DNA of 64,000 nt. It comes from Paraburkholderia tuberum STM678. Its GTDB lineage: Bacteria; Pseudomonadota; Gammaproteobacteria; Burkholderiales; Burkholderiaceae. The notes beneath the pieces were generated by a model that saw only the letters and a list, made by a program, of their open reading frames with translations, was not told where the DNA came from and did no database searches. The DNA is taken from contig NZ_CADFGP010000041.1 of the NCBI RefSeq assembly GCF_902833905.1, positions 1-64,000 on the forward strand, read 5' to 3'. Position 1 is the first letter of the stretch. Every line of letters begins with the position of its first letter. A program made the translations under genes and the position numbers. Shown in pieces: positions 34,962-43,000 of the stretch.

Positions 34962-36332
34962 TCAGGCAGGTTGGACGTCGCCCGGGATGGGACGCACGCG
35001 ACGCATGCGCAGCGCGACGATGATCAGCGATACGCCCGAAAGCACCGCCGCAAGCAGGACGTAATAACTTGGCGCGAGTTTGTCGCCGGTCAAATGAATG
35101 AAGGTTTCGACGATGGTCGGCGCGAAGCCGCCGAAAATCGTCACACCGATGCTGTAACCGATTGAAAGGCCAGTCGAGCGCATCTGGGTCGGGAAGATCT
35201 CCGACATCAGCGCGGGCATCGGCCCCGAGTACGAGGCCTTGAAAATACCGGCGACGCCTTGCAGCACGAGCAGCCAGCCAATCGTCGGATGTGTCTGCAG
35301 CCATGCGAACATCGGATAGATCAGCAGGCCCATCAGGATCGACGTGCTCAGCATGATGCGAATTCGGCCGATGCGATCGGACAGCGCGCCCATGATCGGC
35401 GAGAAGATGAACTGCATGCCGCCGTTCAGCACGACCACGCCGAACGACGCGGCCGCCGCCATATGCAGCTGCTTGACCGCGTAAAGCGGCATGTAGAGCT
35501 GCAGCACGTACACGCCGACCGTCGACTGCGCAACCATGCCGATCGCGAGCAGCAGGTTGACCCACTGATTCGAGAACGACGCGTCCTTCGTTCCGCTGAC
35601 GACCTTGTGCTCGCCAGCCGCGTCGCGAGCCGCGCGTTCTTCACGCAATGCCAGGAATTCGGGCGTCTCGTCGAGATGCGAGCGGATGTAGTAGCCGACC
35701 GGCCCGACCAGCAGACCGAACACGAACGGCACACGCCAGCCCCAGCTGTTCAGATGCTCGGCCGGCAGCCACGCGGTCAGCAGCGAACCGAAGGCCGCCG
35801 CGGTGATCGCCGCGAGACCCTGGCTCGCGAACTGCCAGCTCGCGTAGTAGCCGCGCCGGGTCGCGCTGTGCTCGACCATGAACGCCGTCGCGCTGCCGAA
35901 CTCGCCGCCGACCGCGAAGCCCTGCACGAGCCGCGCCAGCAGCACCAGCAGCGGCGCCGCGAGACCGATCGTCGAAAACGGCGGCATCACGGCCATCGTG
36001 AAAGTACCGACCATCATCAGCGCGATCGCGAGCGTGAGCGCCGCCTTGCGGCCCTTGCGGTCGCCGTACACGCCGAGCACGACCGCGCCGAGCGGGCGCA
36101 TCAGGAACGAGAGGCCGAAAGTGGCGATCGCGAGCAGCGTCGACAGCCACTCGTCCTGCATCGGGAAGAACTGTTTCGCGATGATCGTCGCGAAGTAGCC
36201 GTAGACCAGGAAGTCGAACCACTCGAGCGCGTTACCGATCGACGACGAGAAAACGATCCGCCGCACCATCGCTTTCGAAAGCGGCGCGGCGTGGGGGAAA
36301 GCGGTCGTCGAGTGCGACGCGGGGGTATTCAT
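34962..36332 (-). CDS. MFS transporter, metabolite:H+ symporter (MHS) family
   Basis: A 456-residue inner-membrane proton symporter of the MHS family. The N-terminus has VRRIVFSSSIGNALEWFDFLVYGYFATIIAKQFFP, the loop 2-3 motif is GVYGDRKGRKAALTLAIALM, and the second-half motif is GALSDRIGRIRIMLS. FAVGGEFGSATAFMVEHS is the MHS helix-4/5 pattern. Its length is normal, in contrast to the MHS gene at 7966. It is probably a citrate/proline-betaine/dicarboxylate-type importer, but I cannot choose a substrate. The gamma-glutamyltransferase gene lies 185 bases upstream on the same strand. Confidence 0.9.
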   Translation of the reverse strand: MNTPASHSTTAFPHAAPLSKAMVRRIVFSSSIGNALEWFDFLVYGYFATIIAKQFFPMQDEWLSTLLAIATFGLSFLMRPLGAVVLGVYGDRKGRKAALTLAIALMMVGTFTMAVMPPFSTIGLAAPLLVLLARLVQGFAVGGEFGSATAFMVEHSATRRGYYASWQFASQGLAAITAAAFGSLLTAWLPAEHLNSWGWRVPFVFGLLVGPVGYYIRSHLDETPEFLALREERAARDAAGEHKVVSGTKDASFSNQWVNLLLAIGMVAQSTVGVYVLQLYMPLYAVKQLHMAAAASFGVVVLNGGMQFIFSPIMGALSDRIGRIRIMLSTSILMGLLIYPMFAWLQTHPTIGWLLVLQGVAGIFKASYSGPMPALMSEIFPTQMRSTGLSIGYSIGVTIFGGFAPTIVETFIHLTGDKLAPSYYVLLAAVLSGVSLIIVALRMRRVRPIPGDVQPA

Positions 36333-36517
36333 GATGGTCTTCTGCCTGTCTGCTGCGTGATAGCTGTGGTAGGTGCGGCACCGTCTGGGTCAGCGAGGCG
36401 GCTGGCGGGCGCGCAATAGCGCGGCATATGCCATGCCGCGCGTTCGTTACGTGTTACCCGGGTATCGGACCTGAGTCCCGGTGCGGACCTCGGCCCCGGG
36501 CGTCGCCTCGTTATGGC

Positions 36518-38167
36518 CTAGAAGCCGGCGGCGAGACCGTCGCGGCGGCTGTCGCTGGCCGCCACGTAGCCGCGCTCCGGCTCGTTGCGATCGAGTTTCC
36601 AGATGAACTGGCCGGAGCCGAAGTCCATGTACGGATCGTCGACCGACTTGATCGTGTGGCCGAGCTTCTGCAGGCCCTCGGTGGTCTTCGGATCGAGCGT
36701 CGACTCGATATCGACCGTGAAGTCGCGGTTGACCTTCCAGCGCGGCGCGTCGCACGCGGCCTGCGGCTGCTGAGCGTAGTCGAGCATGCGCACCACCGTT
36801 TGCAGATGGCCTTGCGGCTGCATGTCGCCGCCCATCACGCCGAAGCTCATCACCGCTTCCTGCTGACCGTTCACCTGCTGCGTGAGGAACGCCGGGATGA
36901 TCGTGTGGAACGGCCGCTTGCCGCCCTCGACGACGTTCGGCGACTTCGGATCCATCGAGAAACCGCAGCCGCGGTTCTGCAGCGCAATGCCGCTGTCCGG
37001 CACCACCACACCCGAGCCGAAGCCCATGTAGTTCGACTGGATGAAGCTGACCATCATGCCGCTCTCGTCCGCGGCCGACATGTAGATGGTGCCGCCCGCC
37101 TTCGGCATGCCGAAGTCGAAGTGCGTCGCCCGCTTCGGATCGATCAGCTTCGCGCGCGAGCTCAGGTACGCGTCGTCGAGCATCTGCTCGGGCGTGACTT
37201 CCATCGACCGCGGATCGGCCACATAGCGATACAGGTCGGCAAACGCGAGCTTCATCGCTTCGATCTGCAGATGCTGCGACTCGACGCTGTCGACCTTCAG
37301 CGACTTCACGTCGAACTTCTCGAGGATGCCGAGCGCAACCAGCGCCGCGATGCCCTGGCCGTTCGGCGGAATCTCATGCACGGTGTAGCCGCGATAGTCC
37401 TTGCCGATCGGCTCGACCCAGTCCGCGCGGTAGTTGCGGAGATCGTCGGCGCTCAGCGCGGCGCCGCCTTCGCGTGCGAACGCGGCGATCCGCTCGGCGA
37501 TCTCGCCTTCGTAGTACGCGCGCGGGCCCTGCGCGGCGATCAGGCGCAGCGTCTTCGCGTGGCCGGGCAAGCGCACCAGCTCGCTGACCTCAGGCGCGCG
37601 GCCGCGCGGCATGAAGGTCTGCGCGAAGCCCGGCTGATCCTTCAGTTCCGGCACCGCGGCCGCCCATTTGTAGGCGACGATGCTCGCCACCGCGTGACCG
37701 CGCTCGGCGATCTCGATGGCCGGCTCCATCAGGTCGGCGAACGGCAGCTTGCCGAACTTCTGGTGCAGCGCTTCCCAACCGGCGATCACGCCCGGCACCG
37801 TGACGGCGTCCCAGCCACGCTTCGGCTGTTTCGCGAAGCCGTTTTCCTCGCCGTATTTGCGCTTGAAGTAATCGACGTTCCACGCAGCCGGCGACACGCC
37901 CGACGCGTTCAGACCATGCAGCTTCTTGCCGTCCCACACGAGCGCGAACGCGTCGCCGCCCAGGCCGCACGACACCGGTTCGACCACTGTCATCGCTGCG
38001 GCCGCCGCGATGGCCGCGTCGACGGCATTGCCGCCCTTCCACAACATGCGCAGCCCGGCCTGCGCCGCGAGCGGATGCGAGGTCGAAACGATATTGCGTG
38101 CGAATACGGGCAGACGTTGCGTCGGATAAGGGTTTTGCCAGTTGCTAAAGCCAGTCATGTCGAACAC
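36518..38167 (-). CDS. Gamma-glutamyltransferase-family protein (YwrD type)
   Basis: A 549-residue N-terminal nucleophile hydrolase related to gamma-glutamyltranspeptidase. The self-processing site is GG-T360-IYMSAADESGMMVSFIQSNY, where T360 becomes the new N-terminus and nucleophile. The N-terminal block is STSHPLAAQAGLRMLWKGGNAVDAAIAAAAAMTVVEPVSCGLGGDAF. There is no signal peptide, unlike the periplasmic Ggt, so it should be cytosolic. It is divergent from the DeoR-type regulator at 38478. The substrate (glutathione or other gamma-glutamyl or amide compound) is not determined. Confidence 0.9.
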   Translation of the reverse strand: MFDMTGFSNWQNPYPTQRLPVFARNIVSTSHPLAAQAGLRMLWKGGNAVDAAIAAAAAMTVVEPVSCGLGGDAFALVWDGKKLHGLNASGVSPAAWNVDYFKRKYGEENGFAKQPKRGWDAVTVPGVIAGWEALHQKFGKLPFADLMEPAIEIAERGHAVASIVAYKWAAAVPELKDQPGFAQTFMPRGRAPEVSELVRLPGHAKTLRLIAAQGPRAYYEGEIAERIAAFAREGGAALSADDLRNYRADWVEPIGKDYRGYTVHEIPPNGQGIAALVALGILEKFDVKSLKVDSVESQHLQIEAMKLAFADLYRYVADPRSMEVTPEQMLDDAYLSSRAKLIDPKRATHFDFGMPKAGGTIYMSAADESGMMVSFIQSNYMGFGSGVVVPDSGIALQNRGCGFSMDPKSPNVVEGGKRPFHTIIPAFLTQQVNGQQEAVMSFGVMGGDMQPQGHLQTVVRMLDYAQQPQAACDAPRWKVNRDFTVDIESTLDPKTTEGLQKLGHTIKSVDDPYMDFGSGQFIWKLDRNEPERGYVAASDSRRDGLAAGF

Positions 38168-38277
38168 TCTCGAAAGCGCGGGCCGGCACGAAAAAGTCGC
38201 CGGACATCATGGGAAAGGTTGTAAGGCAGGTAAATCGCGGAACCCAGAATTGCATCGCGAAGCGCACCAAAAAACAA

Positions 38278-38301
38278 ATTCATTTATCAAATGAATAAAT
38301 G
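38278..38301. promoter_or_regulatory. AT-rich overlapping palindromes between ggt-like gene and DeoR-type regulator
   Basis: ATTCATTTATCAAATGAAT (38278-38296) has exact 8-base arms, and CATTTAT-N7-ATAAATG (38281-38301) has exact 7-base arms, so two dyads overlap. The stretch lies in the 310-base divergent region 38168-38477, which otherwise holds no gene I can support. It is a strong candidate operator for the regulator, or for another dimeric repressor. Confidence 0.6.
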
Positions 38302-38477
38302 CGTATTGCACCTGAATAAAGGTTCGAGCAGGTTCGGCGCATTCGCGGCCAGTTGGCGGACAAGGGGCACGATGGTTTTACAATAGCCGCAATCGCGTTC
38401 GTCGACGGCGGGCTTTCTGCCAGCCGCTCGATGATCGCGACGGACCACGCCGACACGACAGCCACCACCCGAGACAC

Positions 38478-39257
38478 ATGACACGAGACCCCCGCCTGAC
38501 TCTCAACGCCCGGCAACAGGAATTGCTGGAATGGGTGCAACGCGACGGCTTCGTGACCGTGGACGACCTCGCGAGCCACTTCGACGTCACCCCGCAGACG
38601 ATCCGCCGCGACGTCAACTGGCTCGCCGATATGAATCTGCTGCGCCGCTATCACGGCGGCGCCAGTCTGCCGACCAGTTCCGAGAACGTCTCCTACACCG
38701 CGCGCCAGCGCATGTTTCATGAAGAGAAAAGACGCATCGCGGCGCTAGTCGCCACTCACATTCCCGATCAGGCATCGCTTTTCATCAACCTCGGCACGAC
38801 CACCGAGGAAGTGGCACGCGCGCTGAACCGCCACCGTGGACTGCGCGTGATCACGAACAATCTGAACGTCGCGAGCATGATGAGCGGCTACCCGGATTGC
38901 GAAGTGCTGGTGACGGGGGGCATCGTGCGGCCGTGGGATAAGGGCATCGTCGGTGAACTGGCGATCGACTTCATCCGGCAGTTCAAAGTCGATTTCGCGA
39001 TCATCGGCACGTCGAGCATCGAAACGGACGGTACGCTGCGCGATTTCGACACGCGCGAAGTGCGTGTCGCCGAGGCGATCATCGAGCACGCACGCACCGT
39101 GTTCCTCGCCGCGGATCACTCCAAGTTTGGCCGCCCGGCGCTAGTTCGCCAGGGACATCTGGAGCAGATCGACGCATTGTTCACCGACGCCGCGCCGACC
39201 GCCGAGATGGCCGAGGCGCTGAACGCCGCGAATTGTCAAATCTATATCGCCGGATAA
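38478..39257 (+). CDS. glpR: DeoR-family transcriptional regulator, probable GlpR
   Basis: A 259-residue repressor. The N-terminal DeoR helix-turn-helix is ELLEWVQRDGFVTVDDLASHFDVTPQTIRRDVNWLADMNLLRRYHGGA, and the C-terminal DeoRC sugar-phosphate sensor has FINLGTTTEEVARAL and TGGIVRPWDKGIVG. Sequence and the presence of glpD and glpK 2-4 kb downstream make it the glycerol-3-phosphate repressor. GlpR-like sites (GTTCG-N4-CGAAC) precede glpD. The ATG at 38478 is the natural start. Another ligand cannot be excluded because the divergent neighbour is a gamma-glutamyltransferase homologue. Confidence 0.85.
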   Translation: MTRDPRLTLNARQQELLEWVQRDGFVTVDDLASHFDVTPQTIRRDVNWLADMNLLRRYHGGASLPTSSENVSYTARQRMFHEEKRRIAALVATHIPDQASLFINLGTTTEEVARALNRHRGLRVITNNLNVASMMSGYPDCEVLVTGGIVRPWDKGIVGELAIDFIRQFKVDFAIIGTSSIETDGTLRDFDTREVRVAEAIIEHARTVFLAADHSKFGRPALVRQGHLEQIDALFTDAAPTAEMAEALNAANCQIYIAG

Positions 39258-39381
39258 TTCCAGGCGATCTCCGCCATGCTGCGGTGCACGCAAAACCTCG
39301 CGTGAAATCAAGAATCTGGCTGCGGGGCCGGACCGCCTATCGCGCGACCAATTGTCAAATGGAAAATTTACGGGGACCAGG

Positions 39382-39410
39382 TTGGCGTTTCATCGGTGCT
39401 CGCCTACACT
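39382..39410 (+). promoter_or_regulatory. Sigma-70 promoter for the small ORF at 39564
   Basis: TTGGCG (39382-39387), 17-base spacer, TACACT (39405-39410). This would give a leader of about 145 bases before the ORF. The rest of the 306-base gap 39258-39563 holds no gene that I can support. Confidence 0.6.
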
Positions 39411-39563
39411 CCAGTTCCCCAACGTGCGTTGCGAGTTTCGCACGGCGTCGGTTTGTGAATCTGTCGTGTAAGCCGTACCTCCCGCCCTGATCCTTAGCGG
39501 ACCCCGCCCCGGCCTGCCGGTCGACGGCAAGGCTGTCCGCAATTTGCTGACATGGAGAGAACG

Positions 39564-39761
39564 ATGCTGAGTCCGCATGAATTCGCCACGTTGTTACTCG
39601 TCAAGGACGCCCCCAACCAGGTCGAAATGGACCGAGAAGAACTCGATGCGTTGCTCGAACGCCAACTGGTGCAACTCGAGCGCCTCGCATCGGGCAACGA
39701 AGAATGGCGCGTGACCGAAACCGGCGACACCGCATTGCGGGCCATCAAACGTTTTTCCTGA
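39564..39761 (+). CDS. Small soluble protein of unknown function
   Basis: A 65-residue protein, MLSPHEFATLLLVKDAPNQVEMDREELDALLERQLVQLE..., predicted helical and acidic with a basic C-terminus (ETGDTALRAIKRFS). I chose ATG 39564 over 39552 because GGAGAGA (39554-39560) gives a proper ribosome binding site for it. The C-terminal half (EEWRVTETGDTALR) resembles the end of a small winged helix, but this is only a resemblance. It has its own promoter and a downstream hairpin terminator, so it appears to be a real monocistronic gene. Confidence 0.7.
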   Translation: MLSPHEFATLLLVKDAPNQVEMDREELDALLERQLVQLERLASGNEEWRVTETGDTALRAIKRFS

Positions 39762-39876
39762 GATTCCCTGTCGTTCGATCCGAGAGCCGTTGGCGGCGTA
39801 TCCGCGCCGCCCTGGCGGATGCGCCGCGCGCTTCGCTCGCGACTGCCGGGCTCGTATCGTTCAATTCCCTGACAGC

Positions 39877-39900
39877 GGGCCGCCTTCGCGGCCCTTTGTT
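39877..39900 (+). terminator. Intrinsic terminator after the small ORF
   Basis: GGGCCGC-CTTC-GCGGCCC forms a 7-bp GC stem with a stable tetraloop and is followed by TTTGTT. It sits about 115 bases after the small ORF and just before the TetR gene's operator. Confidence 0.75.
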
Positions 39901-39911
39901 GTGCGCATCTC

Positions 39912-39926
39912 ATTTACACAGTAAAT
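39912..39926. promoter_or_regulatory. Candidate autoregulatory TetR operator
   Basis: ATTTAC-ACA-GTAAAT is a perfect dyad with 6-base arms, 30 bases upstream of the TetR-type gene start at 39956. The position fits autorepression. Confidence 0.72.
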
Positions 39927-39955
39927 TCACGCGACGGACTTCCCCGCCCTCGCGC

Positions 39956-40609
39956 ATGCCCAAGACGCTCTCCGCCGACGACATCCAGCAGTTTCGCGAA
40001 GCCATGCGACGCGTCGCCGAAAACGCATTTGCGACCCGCGGCGCGCAAGGCGTGACGATGCGCGAGCTGGCGAAGGAGCTCGGCTGCAGTGCGATGACAC
40101 CGTATCGCTATTTCCGCGACAAGGAAGAAATTCTGGCGATGGTCCGCGCCGCCGCGTTCAACCGCTTCGCCGCGCGCCTCGAAGCGGCCGCGCGCGGCAT
40201 CCCCGCGAACGCCCCCGCCATCGATCACAGCGCCGTCGGCCGGGCCTACGTCGACTTCGCGCTCGATGAACCGCACGCCTACCGTTTGATGTTCGATCAG
40301 ACGCCGCAACAGCGAGGCGCTTACCCTGAACTGGCCGCGGCGTCGCAGCGCGCGTGGCGTCTGCTGGAAGCGCACTTCGAGCGGCTCGTCGAGGCGGGTA
40401 TTCTCGAAGGCGATCCGCGCCTGATCGGCTATGCGTACTGGACGAGCCTGCACGGCTTCACGATGCTCGCGCTCGCGAACCAGCTACCGCCGTCGGCCGC
40501 GCAACAGGCGGATTCCGCCGGCGACGGAGCGCCGCAGCCATCACGTGAAGCCGTGTTCGCGCAGCTTTTGCGCATGCTGTGGCGCGGAGCGTTGGCGCCG
40601 CACAAGTGA
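39956..40609 (+). CDS. TetR/AcrR-family transcriptional regulator
   Basis: A 217-residue regulator. The N-terminal helix-turn-helix is RVAENAFATRGAQGVTMRELAKELGCSAMTPYRYFRDKEEILAMVRAAAF, and the C-terminal helical ligand domain carries the TetR_C pattern YVDFALDEPHAYRLMFDQTPQQ and WTSLHGFTMLALANQL, seen in the TetR group with a WHG-like domain. ATG 39956 starts MPKTLSADDIQQF. A palindromic operator lies just upstream. There is no adjacent efflux or enzyme gene on the same strand; the target is unknown. Confidence 0.92.
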   Translation: MPKTLSADDIQQFREAMRRVAENAFATRGAQGVTMRELAKELGCSAMTPYRYFRDKEEILAMVRAAAFNRFAARLEAAARGIPANAPAIDHSAVGRAYVDFALDEPHAYRLMFDQTPQQRGAYPELAAASQRAWRLLEAHFERLVEAGILEGDPRLIGYAYWTSLHGFTMLALANQLPPSAAQQADSAGDGAPQPSREAVFAQLLRMLWRGALAPHK

Positions 40610-40637
40610 ACCGGCTCGCCGGTCAACCCGTTGCTGC

Positions 40638-41012
40638 TTAACCGTTACGCAAGGTCGGATCGGCACTCGCACGCCAGCTGATCGCCCTTGCGCGTTGCTC
40701 GTTGAAAAACTCGACCCACTGGTTGCGCACCTTCGGATCGCTGCTCGTCGCCTCGCTCGCATGGCGCTGCGCGATCGATGCCTGGAACGCGCAGAAGTCG
40801 TCGTTCGACAGCCGGCCGCGCCGGTTCGCCACATAGGCATCGAAGAACGTCTCATAGACGTTCTGCGCGTCGCTGCCGTAGTCGACGGTTTGCGGCGAGC
40901 ACATCTTCTGTAACGCCTCGAACGACGTTGCGCCCCTCGTCTCTTCCAGACTCGGCGTACTCACGCATCCCGCCAGCAGCGCCGCCGCGCCGATCATCAA
41001 AAGTCCACGCAT
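40638..41012 (-). CDS. Small lipoprotein of unknown function
   Basis: A 124-residue predicted lipoprotein: MRGLLMIGAAALLAGC with a lipobox LLAGC, so C16 is acylated. The residue after Cys is Val, so sorting to the outer membrane is likely. The mature part has two further cysteines (KMCSPQ and DDFCAF) and a helical, charged C-terminus. I do not recognise the family. It is divergent from glpD, sharing the 200-base regulatory region. Confidence 0.75.
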   Translation of the reverse strand: MRGLLMIGAAALLAGCVSTPSLEETRGATSFEALQKMCSPQTVDYGSDAQNVYETFFDAYVANRRGRLSNDDFCAFQASIAQRHASEATSSDPKVRNQWVEFFNEQRARAISWRASADPTLRNG

Positions 41013-41118
41013 ACATCACCTCGAAATGGCTGCTACCGAGAGTATCGTCCGCGGTCGCGCGTTGTGTCACTCCCGTGCCATTCGACCTAGGCTCGCTCGG
41101 GTCGAAGCGAACTTTACT

Positions 41119-41155
41119 TTTTCGAATATGTTCATTAAAGTTCGAAAACGAACAT
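41119..41155. promoter_or_regulatory. GlpR-like operator region upstream of glpD
   Basis: GTTCG-AAAA-CGAAC (41140-41153) is a perfect dyad closely resembling the GlpR operator half-site arrangement. TTTCGAATATGTTC just upstream (about 41120-41133) supplies further half-sites. The glpD start is about 60 bases downstream, so binding would repress it. Confidence 0.72.
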
Positions 41156-41211
41156 GCTTCATTCAATTTGCTTTCCAACTTACTCCCAGATTCGATGCAG
41201 AGGCTCACCAG

Positions 41212-42741
41212 GTGACGCAAGGCACGAAATACGATTTGCTCGTCGTCGGTGGCGGGATCAACGGCGCCGGCATCGCCCGCGACGCGGCCGGCCGCGGCCT
41301 GGCGGTGCTGCTGTGCGAGCAGGACGATCTGGCCGCGCACACCTCGTCGGCGAGTACCAAGCTGATCCACGGCGGCCTGCGCTACCTCGAGTACCGCGAG
41401 TTCGGGCTCGTGCGCAAGGCGCTGCAGGAGCGCGAGACGCTGCTGCGCGCGGCGCCGCACATCATCTGGCCGCTGCGCTTCGTGATGCCGCATATGCCGG
41501 ATCTGCGCCCCGCCTGGCTGATCCGCGCGGGTCTGTTCCTGTACGACCATCTGGCCAAACGTGAGCTGCTGCCGGGCTCGCGCGGCATCGTGATGAGCCG
41601 GCATCCGGCCGGCGCGCCGCTCGTCGAAACGATCAAGCGCGGCTTCGTTTATTCGGACGGCTGGGTCAACGACGCGCGCCTCGTCGTCCTGAACGCGCTC
41701 GACGCGCACGAGCGCGGCGCGACGATCCTCACGCGCACGAAGCTGGTCAACGCAGAGCGCGCCGGCGGCGAGTGGCGCGCGCAACTGCAACGCGCGGACG
41801 GCACGACGCTCGACGTGCGCGCCGCCGCGATCGCCAACGCGGCGGGCCCGTGGGTCGGCGAGCTGCTGAAGGGCGCGCTCGGCCGGCCATCGGCGCATAG
41901 CGTGCGGCTCGTCAAGGGCAGCCACATCGTCACGCGGCGCCTGTTCGAACACGACCACGCGTACATCTTCCAGAACGCCGATAAGCGGATCATCTTCGCG
42001 ATTCCCTACGAGCACGACTACACGCTGATCGGCACCACCGACCTCGAATATCGCGGCGACCCGTCGCAAGTCGCGATCGACGCCAACGAAACGCAGTATC
42101 TGTGCGATTCGATCAACCGCTACTTCAGGCAGAAGATCTCGCCGGCCGACGTGCGCTGGAGCTATTCGGGCGTACGCCCGCTGCTGGAGGACGAGAACGC
42201 GGACAATCCGTCGGCGGTCACGCGCGACTACTCGCTCGAACTCGACGCGCCCGCGGAACAGGCGCCGCTGCTGTCGGTATTCGGCGGCAAGATCACGACG
42301 TTTCGCAAGCTCGCCGAGCAGGCCGTCGATACGCTCACCGACGCGCTGCGCCACGGCGGGTCCGCGTGGACCGTCGACGCGCCGCTGCCGGGCGGCGACA
42401 TCGCACAGGCGAACTTCAATCGCTTCCTCGGTGAGTTCTCGCGCGAGCATGCGTGGCTGCCGGCGTCGCTCGCGCATCGGCTCGCGCGCGCGTATGGCAC
42501 CCGCGCGAATCGCGTGATCGGCCTCGCGCGCTCGCGCGCCGAGCTCGGTCGCGAGTTCGCGCCGGGACTCCACGAAGCCGAGCTGGTTTATCTGCGCGAT
42601 ACCGAATGGGCGCGCACCGCGCAGGACGTGCTGTGGCGGCGCTCGAAGCTCGGCCTGCACGTCGAGCCGGGCACGCTCGATGAGGTTACGCGCGATATCG
42701 ACGCGTGGTTCGCGCGCGAACCGGCCCGGCAGAGCGCGTAG
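41212..42741 (+). CDS. glpD: Glycerol-3-phosphate dehydrogenase (aerobic)
   Basis: A membrane-associated FAD enzyme oxidising sn-glycerol-3-phosphate to dihydroxyacetone phosphate with electrons to ubiquinone. FAD motif KYDLLVVGGGINGAGIARDAAGRG is at the N-terminus; SASTKLIHGGLRYLE and GGKITTFRKLAEQAVDTL are family signatures. I chose GTG 41212 because AGAGG lies 8 bases upstream and the FAD motif follows at once, giving 509 residues, the usual length. The longer upstream frame runs through the operator. It is followed 259 bases later by glpK. Confidence 0.95.
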   Translation: MTQGTKYDLLVVGGGINGAGIARDAAGRGLAVLLCEQDDLAAHTSSASTKLIHGGLRYLEYREFGLVRKALQERETLLRAAPHIIWPLRFVMPHMPDLRPAWLIRAGLFLYDHLAKRELLPGSRGIVMSRHPAGAPLVETIKRGFVYSDGWVNDARLVVLNALDAHERGATILTRTKLVNAERAGGEWRAQLQRADGTTLDVRAAAIANAAGPWVGELLKGALGRPSAHSVRLVKGSHIVTRRLFEHDHAYIFQNADKRIIFAIPYEHDYTLIGTTDLEYRGDPSQVAIDANETQYLCDSINRYFRQKISPADVRWSYSGVRPLLEDENADNPSAVTRDYSLELDAPAEQAPLLSVFGGKITTFRKLAEQAVDTLTDALRHGGSAWTVDAPLPGGDIAQANFNRFLGEFSREHAWLPASLAHRLARAYGTRANRVIGLARSRAELGREFAPGLHEAELVYLRDTEWARTAQDVLWRRSKLGLHVEPGTLDEVTRDIDAWFAREPARQSA

Positions 42742-43000
42742 GCGGCCCGGCCGGGCAAACTGGCATGCCCCGACAAAAGCGGCGGCAAACACAACGCGGC
42801 GCCAATGCGGGGTGAAGCAAACGGCGCGGGCCAGTAGAAACGGCGCACACCATCCGCGCGCCCCGGGCCGGCGCCACCGCAGCTTCGGCTGGACGACACC
42901 GGCACGCGCCGTCACACTATGGCGGCCCGCTCACGACAACACGCCGCTCGCATCGCCGGCCAGCAATCCGGCGATCCGTAACATGCATGGAGAAGAGACA

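Noticed and set aside
34600..35565. N-terminal extension of the ferritin-like frame up to 35565
   Set aside because: The frame runs through a terminator, the GC-only repeat and the coding region of the MHS gene. The natural start is ATG 34599.
36428..38224. 598-codon plus-strand frame across the gamma-glutamyltransferase gene
   Set aside because: Antisense shadow; Arg/His/Leu-rich with no recognisable fold.
40852..42915. 687-codon minus-strand frame across glpD
   Set aside because: Antisense shadow of glpD and its leader.
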